NCBI RefSeq assembly: GCF_900108085.1
Contig: NZ_FNVR01000003.1
Coordinates: 124,001-188,000, forward strand
From: Algoriphagus boritolerans DSM 17298 = JCM 18970
GTDB taxonomy: Bacteria; Bacteroidota; Bacteroidia; Cytophagales; Cyclobacteriaceae
Direction of reading: 5' to 3'
Length of the DNA stretch: 64,000 nt
The position numbers were made by a program, and so were the translations under genes. Below the pieces are notes generated by a model, which was not told the DNA's origin, ran no database searches, and worked only from the letters and a program-made list of their open reading frames with translations. Below are positions 9,390-18,896 of this stretch, piece after piece (position 1 is the stretch's first letter; each line of letters begins with the position of its first letter).

Positions 9390-10346
9390 TTAATCCACCT
9401 TGATGATAAAGGTGATTTTACCTGTAGAAAAATCTGCGGCTGCACCACTTTGCTTTTTGAAGCTAATCTGATTGACGACTTGACGATAATATGCCAAAAC
9501 ATCATTGGAAACATTGTACTCCAACGGAACGGCCTGGACTACTCTACCAGCGTCATCAATGGTGATTTTAAAAACGATCCGACCATTCCGGGTAGATACT
9601 CGGTCATTGATATTCGGTCTGGAAGCAAAATCCCAACCTGCAAGATCCAGACTATAGCCTGCCCCTGAGTTTGTTCCTTTCCCGGATCCTTCTCCCATTA
9701 CCGCACGTCCATCGACTGTTCCGGTAGGTTTTCCTTCATCGCCTTTGGTGCTAGAGCTACCCTGTGCCCCACCTGATGCGGGTTGAGTCCCTTTGCCGGA
9801 AGTACCGCCTGCACCCATCACAGCACGCTGATCAATCTTTGGCTTTTCAGGAGCTTTTTGAGTAGTGGCTTCGGCTTCTGATTTAGCCGGAGTAGTTACG
9901 GTTTTTGTAGGTTCAGCTTTGGTAGGTTCCGGCTTTTTGGTTTCGGTTGCAGCTTTTTCTTCACCTTTGATCGGGGAAGGCTTGGTAGTCACCGCTTGAT
10001 TTGCGGCAGGTTTTGCAGCTGCTTTTGGCTTTGCAGTTTCAGTCCGAGGACTTGGTGCCGGAGTGGCTGGTTTGGTGACGGCAGGAGCAATTTCTCCCGG
10101 TGCTGCAGCTTCAGTGACATTAGTTTGGACTTCTGAAGGTGCATTGGGACTATTTCGATCCCCGGAACCTGTCTCTGTGAAGCCAAGATTTAATTCCAGA
10201 CCGAAGGTAGGAAGTGGAGGAATCGGTTGCTTCCATACCACGATAAAATAGAACGCCAGAAGCAAAAGAACATTCAATACGATCGTGATGATCGCAGATT
10301 TCCGTTTACTGTCCTTTTCGACTTCGTCTGTGTTCCAGCTTTGCAT
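9390..10346 (-). CDS. TonB-type energy transducer
   Basis: TonB-family protein of 318 aa linking the ExbB/ExbD motor to outer-membrane partners. A short cytoplasmic head is followed by one transmembrane helix (about 17-38). Then comes a long Ala/Pro/Lys/Thr-rich linker (about 65-165), a low-complexity Gly/Ser segment, and a C-terminal domain (about 230-318, DFASRPNIN to TFIIKVD). The C-terminal domain is shorter and more divergent than canonical TonB. The linker contains two copies of the motif RAVMGxG, the first after DQ and the second after DG. It lies directly after exbD and one base before folC. I cannot say whether it serves general TonB-dependent uptake or the barrel encoded in this operon. 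Confidence 0.85.
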   Translation of the reverse strand: MQSWNTDEVEKDSKRKSAIITIVLNVLLLLAFYFIVVWKQPIPPLPTFGLELNLGFTETGSGDRNSPNAPSEVQTNVTEAAAPGEIAPAVTKPATPAPSPRTETAKPKAAAKPAANQAVTTKPSPIKGEEKAATETKKPEPTKAEPTKTVTTPAKSEAEATTQKAPEKPKIDQRAVMGAGGTSGKGTQPASGGAQGSSSTKGDEGKPTGTVDGRAVMGEGSGKGTNSGAGYSLDLAGWDFASRPNINDRVSTRNGRIVFKITIDDAGRVVQAVPLEYNVSNDVLAYYRQVVNQISFKKQSGAAADFSTGKITFIIKVD

Positions 10347-10348
10347 GA

Positions 10349-10738
10349 TTAATACGGTTTAGTGGCGATAGAGACATTGGCCTCTAATCCCGCCGCAATT
10401 CCTCCGATCTCTACCAGGTATTCAACGGGAACTTCCTTGTCAATGTGCAATACCACCTGACCTTTTTTTCCTTGCAGTAACGAAGTCAATTCAGTTTTGA
10501 TCTGATCTCGACCTACTATCCGGTCGTTGACAGAATATTTTAAATCCTTGGTTACAGTCACTGTCACTTCCTGCAACACGATATCCGAAGTCTCACTGGA
10601 AGGTAAATTCACCGGAAGGCCTGATGGAGTAATAAATGATGAAGTCAGCATGAAAAATATCAGCAACAGAAAGATAATATCTGTCATCGAAGACATGCTA
10701 AACGAAGCATCAACTTTATTTTTTGCCTGGAGTCCCAT
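10349..10738 (-). CDS. exbD: ExbD/TolR biopolymer transport protein
   Basis: Inner-membrane stator protein of 129 aa. A short cytoplasmic N-terminus precedes one transmembrane helix (about 18-38) with the essential Asp in SMTDIIFLLLIFFML, the proton-carrying residue of the family. A periplasmic domain follows, ending VSIATKPY. Genes exbB, exbD and tonB are packed with 2-bp gaps, which is typical of a motor operon. There is a single ExbD, whereas many Bacteroidota carry two. Confidence 0.92.
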   Translation of the reverse strand: MGLQAKNKVDASFSMSSMTDIIFLLLIFFMLTSSFITPSGLPVNLPSSETSDIVLQEVTVTVTKDLKYSVNDRIVGRDQIKTELTSLLQGKKGQVVLHIDKEVPVEYLVEIGGIAAGLEANVSIATKPY

Positions 10739-10740
10739 GA

Positions 10741-11427
10741 TTATTTATCCTGAAGAAGATCAATAAATTCCACTGAAGTGTATTCCATATTGTGAACCAA
10801 TTTGGAAACTTGAGTTACCAAATAGTTGTATCCCAAATAAGCAATAATACCTACCACCAGCCCCGCAGCGGTAGTAATCATCGCTTCATAGATACCCATG
10901 GAGAGCAATTTTGGTGAAACCATCCCCTCCTCTTGGGCAATGGCAATAAACGCCTGAATCATTCCGGTGACGGTTCCAAGAAAACCGATCATTGGCGCTG
11001 CGCCGGATACGGTAGCCAGAAGTCCAAGATTTTTTTCAAGTTTGTAAATCTCGATTTTCCCTACGTTTTCGATGGATACTTCGATATTTTTCAAAGGGGA
11101 ACCGATTCGATCTACTCCTTTTGCAATCATGTTGGCAACGGGAGTATTCTCCCCCGCGCAAAGCATTTTTGCCTTTTCAGTTTGACCACTTTGCACCAGA
11201 ATTTTCACCTGATCCATAAGATGGCTTGAAGTTTTAGAGGCTTTTTTTAGCGTTATCAGTTTTTCGAAGAAAATGAAAATCGCCAATACCAAAAGGATAT
11301 AGAGCGGAATCATCATGTATCCCCCTTTGATCAAAAGATCCAGGAGACCGATATTTTCTTTGGTAGCATCGAGTGCCACTTCATTCAGATTGGCTAAACT
11401 GTCTGTAGAGAGGGTTTGGAGCAACAT
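10741..11427 (-). CDS. exbB: ExbB/TolQ/MotA-type proton channel
   Basis: Inner-membrane proton-channel subunit of 228 aa. The first hydrophobic segment is at about 35-55 (MIPLYILLVLAIFIFFEKL), followed by a cytoplasmic loop. The two helices of the channel signature (LGLLATVSGAAPMIGFLGTV, then a helix around TTAAGLVVGIIAYLGYN) follow at about 130-215. With ExbD it forms the proton-driven motor for the TonB-type protein. The N-terminus carries an extra leader-like stretch of about 30 residues before the first helix. Confidence 0.92.
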   Translation of the reverse strand: MLLQTLSTDSLANLNEVALDATKENIGLLDLLIKGGYMMIPLYILLVLAIFIFFEKLITLKKASKTSSHLMDQVKILVQSGQTEKAKMLCAGENTPVANMIAKGVDRIGSPLKNIEVSIENVGKIEIYKLEKNLGLLATVSGAAPMIGFLGTVTGMIQAFIAIAQEEGMVSPKLLSMGIYEAMITTAAGLVVGIIAYLGYNYLVTQVSKLVHNMEYTSVEFIDLLQDK

Positions 11428-11428
11428 A

Positions 11429-12262
11429 TTAATATTTCAGAATCCACAATTCTTCGGTGTATTGGGATTTGATTCGCTCGAGTTCATCAGCTGCAAGACG
11501 AAAACTTCCGAACTTTGAGAGTGCAAGACGATAATTCCTTGAACCTTCTTCTGGACTAATCAGGTAGATTTCCGGAGATTTTCCGAAATACTGATTTGCT
11601 TCTTCGATGGCCAACTTTTCATTTGGTAAACTCCCCACAATAATAAAATACTGAGGACGCTCCGCTTTGGACTCAATTCGAATCAAATTTCCTGAAGCTA
11701 TATTGGCAATAGTTGTACCAGTTTCGGCAGGTTTGGAAATATTAGGATTTGAAATAGATTGATTTACTATAGAGTCGTGATTTTCAGTAATTTGATTTTG
11801 TTCAGTTGGGGTAGATTCAGGCTCAGTTGATGCAGTAGAAGTCCGCTCCTCCTCAGGTGATACTTTAGAATTTTCAGCCTGTTGGACATTTGTGGACGGA
11901 GTAGACTGAGATTGGATTTGCCAAATGATAAATCCAACAAGGGCCAAGCCCAAAACAAGAACTATCCACACCCAAGCAGCTGTCTTTTTATTTTCAGGTT
12001 TTGAAGTAGAAACAGTTTTTACAGTCTCTGCTTTATCTTCAACTGTAACCGGAGTATCGGTGGGAATCGGTTCAGGGTTTCCATCGGAAATGGCAGGAAT
12101 CAAGGTTTCAACTTCCTGCTTAATTTCCATATTAACAATTGGAGAGACCTGTAATTCTTCAGCCGGAATTGACTTGGCGCGTATGGGAGTAATTTCCACA
12201 AAAGGAAGCCCATAATCCTTAGGATCAGTCCATTGTTTAATATCAGAATCTTTTGTCGCCAT
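11429..12262 (-). CDS. Membrane-anchored SPOR-domain protein
   Basis: Protein of 277 aa with a cytoplasmic N-terminal part (about 1-92), one transmembrane helix (about 93-114, AWVWIVLVLGLALVGFIIW), an acidic Ser/Thr/Glu-rich periplasmic linker, and a C-terminal SPOR-like domain (about 203-277, YFIIVGSLPNEKLAIEEA to ELWILKY). SPOR domains bind denuded peptidoglycan glycans. It is one base past exbB in the same operon, so it may tether the motor complex to the cell wall; that is inference from position. Confidence 0.8.
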   Translation of the reverse strand: MATKDSDIKQWTDPKDYGLPFVEITPIRAKSIPAEELQVSPIVNMEIKQEVETLIPAISDGNPEPIPTDTPVTVEDKAETVKTVSTSKPENKKTAAWVWIVLVLGLALVGFIIWQIQSQSTPSTNVQQAENSKVSPEEERTSTASTEPESTPTEQNQITENHDSIVNQSISNPNISKPAETGTTIANIASGNLIRIESKAERPQYFIIVGSLPNEKLAIEEANQYFGKSPEIYLISPEEGSRNYRLALSKFGSFRLAADELERIKSQYTEELWILKY

Positions 12263-12328
12263 AGTCTTCAGAGAAAGCTACGAAACTAACCCAATTGAGT
12301 CGAAAGCCCAACCTTAAAACAAACTATC

Positions 12329-14023
12329 TCAGAATTTGAAACTCGCGCCACCGATCAGTTGAATACCTCGCACCGGATAATTGAGCCAACGGGTGTTTTT
12401 ACCATTCAGAATGTTATTCCCTTCTGCAAAAACAGAAAAGCGGTCAGTGATCTTGAAATCAGCTTTAAGCTGGAGATCCGCGATGGTTTTCAGGTTTATC
12501 ACCTCATATTCTGTTGGAAAGACAGCGGCAATACTTGGAGCCCCTCTCCCTTTCAATCCTCCCATAAAATTCACATTAGCCTGAACCAATAATTTCTCAA
12601 ATGGAGTAAACTGGTTATTAACTCTCACTTCCCACAAAGGTCTGTGCCACGGTTCTGACTGCGCATTCAGATCGTATTGGTATAGGTCAAGTCTGGAACC
12701 GAGCGTATATACTTCATTAAATCTAAAACCCAATTCAGCGTTGATATTGAATACGGTGGATTTGTCATCATAGACAATTTCGAATCGTGCCGAATCGGCA
12801 AGAGAATTAACAAAGAAATGCAACTGATTGAATCTGGACACATTAATCCCTGCGCGATAATGAAACGCCTCCTGAAACTGACCTTCTATCCCACCTGCTA
12901 TTTTATAATTGTTTACCGTATTTAGCAACTGCTCACTTGGACCGAGAAAAGGGTTTTCATTGACCAAACTGAAATAGGTATTTCGCTGTACATCACCGGA
13001 GAATTCACCATAAAACCCAAATTCATCAGCGAATTGATAGCTGGCTTTTAATACCGGAAAAATTCGGAAATCGCCGGTTTTACCGGCAATTGAGTCATTT
13101 TCTGAAACCAGATTCAAACCTGCAGTGAATTGAAATGCTTCATAATTATATGCTATTCGAGGTCGAATGGAAAAGTAGTTTCGGTCAACCGCGTAGCTTG
13201 CATCTTCAGGATTGGTATGAAAGTAATTCAAGTCGATCTTTCCTGACCAGTCTGAGTTGGTTCTGAATTTTAATCCGGTCTGTATCCCTATTTCATTTTC
13301 CTTGGCAACATAGCTGTCTTTGAAACTTCTGAAACTTAATTTCCCTTCGTAAGAGATCGGGCCGGTTTTTTCAATATCCCGAATACCAGCGTGAATCTGG
13401 AAGTGATTCAGGATATTGTTGGCAGTTTCGAAAGGAATATCCGGATTTTCAAACAAAGCCGGATCTACTCCATAAAATGAGTATTTGTCCTGTGCCCAAT
13501 TAAATCCACCAAATACCTCAACCGGCTCAGTAAAATAGCTTCCATCCAATCCAAACACGGAATGGGATTCTGAACTTTGCGCTGCGCCTACAGGTCCTTC
13601 GCCAAAATTCTGATGCTTAAATTTCAATCCATAGTTAAATGGATCGGCCGTGGTGGACATATATCTTCCTTCCAAAAGCGGTGAGGCAAAATTGCCATAC
13701 CCCACTCGGATAAATCCGTTGTACAGTTCCCTTCTGTCCTGCCGATATACTTTTTCCAATGCTGTCGGTTGTAGATTTAAGGCTGGAATAGTCAGGAAGA
13801 ATGGTGTCACGGAATAATTAAACTCTCCGATTCCTTTCGGTTGAGGCAAAACGGGAAGTCGCTCAAACGATCTCGGCTGAGTCGGCACCGTCAATACTCG
13901 ATCCTTTCGGATCACAAACTCTTGATCCTGCACTTCACCTCTCTGCTGAGTTTGGGCAAAAAGCGATGAATTTCCCAAGGAAAATGCACCGGCAAAAATT
14001 AGAATTACGGGTAGTTTTTGCAT
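12329..14023 (-). CDS. Plug-less TonB-receptor-like outer-membrane beta-barrel
   Basis: Exported 564-aa protein with a signal peptide (about 1-24, ending LFAQ). After a short linker a long series of amphipathic beta strands with aromatic ends runs to the final phenylalanine (GGASFKF), as in outer-membrane barrels. It resembles the barrel part of TonB-dependent receptors (for example NNILNGKNTRWLNYPVRGIQ near the end), but I see neither a plug domain nor a carboxypeptidase-like N-terminal domain. It lies 3 bp past the large TPR gene and upstream of the SPOR, ExbB, ExbD and TonB genes. A linked envelope-spanning assembly is plausible. The substrate is unknown. Confidence 0.78.
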   Translation of the reverse strand: MQKLPVILIFAGAFSLGNSSLFAQTQQRGEVQDQEFVIRKDRVLTVPTQPRSFERLPVLPQPKGIGEFNYSVTPFFLTIPALNLQPTALEKVYRQDRRELYNGFIRVGYGNFASPLLEGRYMSTTADPFNYGLKFKHQNFGEGPVGAAQSSESHSVFGLDGSYFTEPVEVFGGFNWAQDKYSFYGVDPALFENPDIPFETANNILNHFQIHAGIRDIEKTGPISYEGKLSFRSFKDSYVAKENEIGIQTGLKFRTNSDWSGKIDLNYFHTNPEDASYAVDRNYFSIRPRIAYNYEAFQFTAGLNLVSENDSIAGKTGDFRIFPVLKASYQFADEFGFYGEFSGDVQRNTYFSLVNENPFLGPSEQLLNTVNNYKIAGGIEGQFQEAFHYRAGINVSRFNQLHFFVNSLADSARFEIVYDDKSTVFNINAELGFRFNEVYTLGSRLDLYQYDLNAQSEPWHRPLWEVRVNNQFTPFEKLLVQANVNFMGGLKGRGAPSIAAVFPTEYEVINLKTIADLQLKADFKITDRFSVFAEGNNILNGKNTRWLNYPVRGIQLIGGASFKF

Positions 14024-14026
14024 GGT

Positions 14027-17014
14027 TTAGTTCGGCGTTTTGAGTTTTGCCTCAGCTTCGGCTTTGATTTCAGCATTGGTTGATCGCTCTACGATGGATT
14101 CCAAAGTAGCTTTGGCCTGGAAGTCCTCTCCAGTCTTTTGGTAATTGTCAGCGAGTAAAAGAAACATTTTGCCATACCAATAATCATAATCTGCAAATGG
14201 TCCTGAATTATCAAAAATGGCATCATTGGATTTATTAAAGTCTCCTTTTTCCTGATGTGAAAGTGCCAATAAATACAAGCCCTCTGCCCCTTGGATAGTC
14301 TTATGATCGGCTACCAGGTTTTGTAGGGTCAGTTCTGCCTGTGATTTTTGATTTATTTCACGCTGCGCTTTTGCTTTAGTGAGCAGGGCTTTAGGAGTGG
14401 ATTCCGGAATGATCCCATCCAAAGTCATCAATCGTTCTGCATTAGCGATGGCTTGCTGATAGTTCTTTGTCTCAAAATTGGCAATCATCAAGCCCTGTAC
14501 TGCTTCCACTTCCTCCACCTTACTTCTTGCATTTTGCGAGGCTGATTCCAAATAGGGAATTGCGGCAGCATAATTTCCTCTTTCCAGTTCGATAATTCCA
14601 ATTTTCTGCATTGCTCGCGCGCGCTGTGGCGAAGAAGGCTCTTTCTCCAATTGTCTGAAGAATCCCAAGCCTTTTTCGACATCTCCGGCCAAAACATAAG
14701 CATCTCCGGCAAAATAAAATGCATCCGCTCGCTGACCGGACTGAGGATAACTTCTTAAATAATTTTCAAAGGCTATTGCAGCCTGCGTGTAATTTTTATC
14801 GAAATACAAGCTCTTTGCAGCTTCAAACTCCAAAGATTGTACATTTCCTGTGCCTGGATTGGCACCTTTGTAACGGGCCAGGTAGTCGCCAAACTCAGCG
14901 GATCTGCCTTGCAATGCCAACGTCTCCTGTAGGCCTTTCAGCGCAGTCTCAGAATTTTCAGCATTGGGATGATTATCCAAAATCAACTTGTAATCTGCGA
15001 TCGTCTGATCGTAGTTTTGCATGGAAAAATTAGCAACCGCTCTACTTTCTAAGGCATAGGGTATAAATGGAGAATTGGGACGGCTGGCGATCAAATCTGA
15101 AAAGGCTCGGGAAGCTTCACTGTAGCGTACTTCCTCCAGGAAAATCTGTCCTCGTTGAAACATGGCATCCTCAATGTAAAGGCTGCTCGGAAACCCGGAA
15201 ATCAGCTTCTCCAGATTACTTAAAGCCTCGTTATTCTGAGACTGAAAGTTTTGGACTACTGCCAAGCGATAATAGGCATAATCTTTACCCGTAGTGGATT
15301 CTGAAATCGCTCGCTGAAAGGTGGATGCGGCCTCTCCAAACTTTTTCTGAACGTACTGGCAATCACCCAGTCTGAGCAGTGCGTCATCGAAATATTGTTT
15401 TTCCGATGCTTGGCTGAGCTTTTGGATATAGGTTCTAAACTGCTCTTCCGCTTTCGGATAATTTTGAGAATTGAAGTAGGCATAACCCAACCCATAGTGA
15501 GACTTGATCAAAAAAGGATGATTTGTTGCGGGATTGGTCGCGCGTAACGCCTCATAAGACCTGATCGCCTGAGGAAGATTGCCATCGGCAGTATAGATCT
15601 CTCCTTTCCAAAAATGTGTCTCCAAAAGCAAATCCCGATCCTCCGGAAAAGCTTGGGACTTATCAAGCAAGGCTAAAGCCTGCTTGTATTTTTGATCCCG
15701 ATAATAGACCATAGCCTGATAAAAAGCCACTTTTTGATAAGCGGCACGGATCCGGGGAGACTTATTTTGAATCCGATCCATCTGCTCAATGGCTCGCAGG
15801 TAATCACTTGAATTGACTAAAGCCTCTGAAAGCAAGGTTTCAGCCTCTTGTCGGTTTTTTCCCGAAGGGTAAGTATCAATGTATTCATCCAAGGCAGCGA
15901 TTGCTGTGGAAAAAGTGCCGCGCTGAAGATTGGTTTTCGCAAAGTTGAAAAGCGATTCTTCCTGAATCTGCTTATTAAAGCTGGATTTGGAAGCTGCCTG
16001 AAAGCTCGTTGCTGCAAACTGGTAGTTTTCTAATTTGAGATAGGCGTGTCCCAGATAGTAGCTGGAAGATTGGCCGATCTCATCTGTGGCCGAAGCCGAG
16101 ACTTTCAGATAGTCGGTCGCTCGCTGGTAATTCCCGATTTCAAAAAATGAAATTCCTGCTTTGTAAACTTCCTCCCGGGAAAGCGTACCTTTTTTGGAAT
16201 TGATAAATGCATCGTAGTTTTTGGAAGCATTGGCAAAATCCTTCTTGGCATAGTATGCCTCAGCGAGATAAAGATTGATGGTCTCTTTTCTGTCGAGGTT
16301 TTGACCCGAAGCCAAAAGCGGCTCTGCATAGCCGATCACCTGATCGTAATTTCCCTCCTGGTAATAGAGTGCAGTGAGCAAATAGGGAACTTTAGTCGCA
16401 TAGAAAGAAGTCTTCCCGGCAGCTTGCAGATCTGTGATAGCTTTGGAGCTATTTCCATTTTGCATCGCAATAAAACCGCTGTAATAATAAGCGTCTGCGC
16501 TGATGGGCTGATTGAGGGTTTTGGCCTGATCAAAAAACGGAGCGGCAGCAGCATTGTTCTTCAGCTGAAAGTGTGAATAGCCCTGTTTGAACAGCACTTC
16601 TGCTTTATTCGTCTCAGCCAGTCCGTTTGTTTTCACCAAAGCATAGCCTTCGATGGCTTCGCTGTAATTCCTTTTGTAGAAAAAATGATCCCCCAAATAC
16701 AACCCGGCGGTAGCTACTGTAGGATGATTGCCATTTTCAAAAATATATGACTTCATCAAACCGGGTCCATCGGGACTTTCAATTTCCAGCGCAGCCATCG
16801 CTTGGTGTAACGTTGCTGATTTTTGCTGTTCGCTGTTCAGATTTTGATTGAGTAGCCTACTGTTATCATAGAGCGAAGCTGAAAAAAGCTGCTTGTCAAA
16901 AAGCTCCAGATTGTAATCCAACGCTTGCTGTGAACTAGTCTGATAGAGTGTAGATTGCGAAAAAACATCCGTACTTATCACCAGTCCTGCAAGCAGCACG
17001 AGGTAGTTTTTCAT
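14027..17014 (-). CDS. Large exported tetratricopeptide-repeat protein
   Basis: Protein of 995 aa from the start MKNYLVLLAGLVISTDVFSQ, which supplies a clean signal peptide; an in-frame ATG 72 bp upstream would overlap holA and disrupt it. Almost the whole length is TPR-type helical hairpins (many copies of patterns like A..YYxLA.......GN...A), so it is probably a periplasmic or outer-membrane-associated scaffold. It lies 25 bp after holA and 3 bp before the barrel gene. Large TPR proteins next to ExbBD/TonB and an outer-membrane barrel recur in Bacteroidota as far as I know. The molecular role is not established. Confidence 0.85.
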   Translation of the reverse strand: MKNYLVLLAGLVISTDVFSQSTLYQTSSQQALDYNLELFDKQLFSASLYDNSRLLNQNLNSEQQKSATLHQAMAALEIESPDGPGLMKSYIFENGNHPTVATAGLYLGDHFFYKRNYSEAIEGYALVKTNGLAETNKAEVLFKQGYSHFQLKNNAAAAPFFDQAKTLNQPISADAYYYSGFIAMQNGNSSKAITDLQAAGKTSFYATKVPYLLTALYYQEGNYDQVIGYAEPLLASGQNLDRKETINLYLAEAYYAKKDFANASKNYDAFINSKKGTLSREEVYKAGISFFEIGNYQRATDYLKVSASATDEIGQSSSYYLGHAYLKLENYQFAATSFQAASKSSFNKQIQEESLFNFAKTNLQRGTFSTAIAALDEYIDTYPSGKNRQEAETLLSEALVNSSDYLRAIEQMDRIQNKSPRIRAAYQKVAFYQAMVYYRDQKYKQALALLDKSQAFPEDRDLLLETHFWKGEIYTADGNLPQAIRSYEALRATNPATNHPFLIKSHYGLGYAYFNSQNYPKAEEQFRTYIQKLSQASEKQYFDDALLRLGDCQYVQKKFGEAASTFQRAISESTTGKDYAYYRLAVVQNFQSQNNEALSNLEKLISGFPSSLYIEDAMFQRGQIFLEEVRYSEASRAFSDLIASRPNSPFIPYALESRAVANFSMQNYDQTIADYKLILDNHPNAENSETALKGLQETLALQGRSAEFGDYLARYKGANPGTGNVQSLEFEAAKSLYFDKNYTQAAIAFENYLRSYPQSGQRADAFYFAGDAYVLAGDVEKGLGFFRQLEKEPSSPQRARAMQKIGIIELERGNYAAAIPYLESASQNARSKVEEVEAVQGLMIANFETKNYQQAIANAERLMTLDGIIPESTPKALLTKAKAQREINQKSQAELTLQNLVADHKTIQGAEGLYLLALSHQEKGDFNKSNDAIFDNSGPFADYDYWYGKMFLLLADNYQKTGEDFQAKATLESIVERSTNAEIKAEAEAKLKTPN

Positions 17015-17039
17015 GAGATAATAATTGGTTTGGGGTATT

Positions 17040-18062
17040 TCAGTGTAAAATCTTATACACCAGTTCGCGGAGGATTTCACCTTCATTCATACTTCCGGAG
17101 TCCACTCCTTTGAAACGAAGATCTGCCTCTTTAATGTATGCGAACACCTCAATTACCTTGCCTAATTTATAGTTTTTGGCTGCGGCAGCATATTCCCTCA
17201 CCCCATATGGATGAACCCCAATAAGTCCTGCAAGCTGATTGTCGGGCATCTGACCTGCACGATGAACCAATGCAATCTTACTGAAGTAATTATAGAGCAG
17301 AGAAAAAATAGGAATTACCGGATGGGCTTTCGGATTTTGGATAAAATAGTGGATAATTTGGTTGGCTTTGACCGCGTCTTTGTATCCTATTGCTTTGCTC
17401 AACTCAAAGTTGTTGTACTCCTTGTTGATCCCGATATATTTGGAAATATGCTCCGATGTAAACTTGGTCGGCTCGGAAAAATTAATCAGCATTTTTCCTA
17501 CCTCGTTGGAGATCACCTCCAGATTATTTCCGATGGAATCCGCCAACAATTGGGCGGCTTTGCTATCGATCTGATGACCCAACCCTTTAATATAACCTTC
17601 CACCCACTCTGTAAGCTTCCAATCTTTGACTTTTTCCGAATTGACAAATACTGACTTCTTGTCCAGTTCCTTTTTCAGTGCCCCCCTACCATCAAGCTTT
17701 TTATGCTTGTGCGCAAACACAAGAATCGTACTGGGCAAGGGATTATTGAGGTAGCTGATAAATAGCTTCTGCGCATCTTCTTTTCCCAAGTCGGGAATAC
17801 TCTGTGCTTCCTTTACGATCACCACTTGGCGATCCGCCATCATAGGGAATTTGCGTGCGTTACTCAGGATCACATGGAGCGGAGAATCCTTTCCATACAT
17901 GATCAGTTGATTAAAACCTTTTTCATGATCGGCAATGGCATGCTTCTCGATGTAGTCCGTGATCAGGTCAATAAAGTAGGGTTCATCACCCTCCAAAAAG
18001 TAAATTGGTGCAAACTTTTTAGCTTTCAGGTCTTTAAGTACAGCGTCTGGAGAATGGGCCAT
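17040..18062 (-). CDS. holA: DNA polymerase III subunit delta
   Basis: Clamp-loader delta subunit of 340 aa, of the usual length. It begins with the typical IYFLEGDEPYFIDLITDYIE (about 19-38), the degenerate AAA+ region of HolA. IVKEAQSI follows near 82-89, and helical lid and C-terminal domains follow. It opens the sliding clamp for loading at the replication fork. It appears to be the first gene of the minus-strand operon running to trmB; the next gene upstream, at 18186, is divergent. Confidence 0.92.
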   Translation of the reverse strand: MAHSPDAVLKDLKAKKFAPIYFLEGDEPYFIDLITDYIEKHAIADHEKGFNQLIMYGKDSPLHVILSNARKFPMMADRQVVIVKEAQSIPDLGKEDAQKLFISYLNNPLPSTILVFAHKHKKLDGRGALKKELDKKSVFVNSEKVKDWKLTEWVEGYIKGLGHQIDSKAAQLLADSIGNNLEVISNEVGKMLINFSEPTKFTSEHISKYIGINKEYNNFELSKAIGYKDAVKANQIIHYFIQNPKAHPVIPIFSLLYNYFSKIALVHRAGQMPDNQLAGLIGVHPYGVREYAAAAKNYKLGKVIEVFAYIKEADLRFKGVDSGSMNEGEILRELVYKILH

Positions 18063-18185
18063 GGGTTGGAAAAACTATCAGCTTTAAAGATAACAGCCGA
18101 AATTCAACTGAGGTAAAAACCGGGAAAATATTCTTTGGTAAACTATTCTAGGCCTAATTTTGTATTTCTATTTAAAAAAGAAAAA

Positions 18186-18896
18186 ATGAGCTTCGAAAAG
18201 GGATTGGCATTGTATAAGGAAGGAAAGTTTGAGGAGGCACTAATTTGCTTTGATCAACTGATCACTACCAATACAGGACAAGTAGAACTCCACCTCTACC
18301 GGGGAAGAATCCTGACAAGGTTGGGAAAGGGAAATGCGGCATTGGAAGATTTTGACTTGCTCGTAGCTCGCGAACCTTACAATACCGATTACATCAGCGA
18401 CCGGGGTGTGGTCTTGCACCTCCTGGGCAGAAATGAAGAAGCACTCAGTGAACTGGATCGCGCGACCAATCTGGACCCAAAAAATCCCTACCGCTATAGC
18501 AGCAGAGCATTTTTGAAAGATCGACTCGGAGACTTCATGGGTGCCATTGCCGATTATGAAAAAGCAATCGAGCTGGACCCTGAAGATGCCATCGCCTACA
18601 ATAACAAAGGCTTGGTCGAAGAAAAAATGGGAAATATTGCCCGCTCGAAAAAGAGCTTCGAAAAAGCAGATGATCTCATTGGATACAAGCCACAGACATC
18701 CGATTCCTTGCCTCCTATCGGTAAAGAATCCACAAAACCTACCTTTGAAATGCCGGATTTCGGAGCGTCAAACCCATCACAGCAAGTGAATTCAGCCCAA
18801 TTCTGGCAAACACTCAAGGGAGTTTTCGGAAATCAACAGACCAGAAAGGAGTTTGTACAGTTTCTAAAGGACTTTTTTTCCGGAAAAAAGTCCTAA
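18186..18896 (+). CDS. TPR protein
   Basis: Cytoplasmic tetratricopeptide protein of 236 aa. The chosen start begins MSFEKGLALYKEGKFEEAL, already a TPR helix; an upstream ATG at 18135 would add 17 unrelated residues. About four to five TPR units cover residues 1-170 (including NPYRYSSRAFLKDRLGDFMGAIADYEKAIELDP), and a non-repeat tail ends QFLKDFFSGKKS. It has no signal peptide. Its TAA stop overlaps the stop of the convergent universal stress gene. Role unknown; probably a protein-interaction scaffold. Confidence 0.85.
   Translation: MSFEKGLALYKEGKFEEALICFDQLITTNTGQVELHLYRGRILTRLGKGNAALEDFDLLVAREPYNTDYISDRGVVLHLLGRNEEALSELDRATNLDPKNPYRYSSRAFLKDRLGDFMGAIADYEKAIELDPEDAIAYNNKGLVEEKMGNIARSKKSFEKADDLIGYKPQTSDSLPPIGKESTKPTFEMPDFGASNPSQQVNSAQFWQTLKGVFGNQQTRKEFVQFLKDFFSGKKS

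Noticed and set aside
17211-17654. 147-aa plus-strand frame
   Set aside because: It is antisense to holA; composition and lack of neighbours argue for a chance frame.
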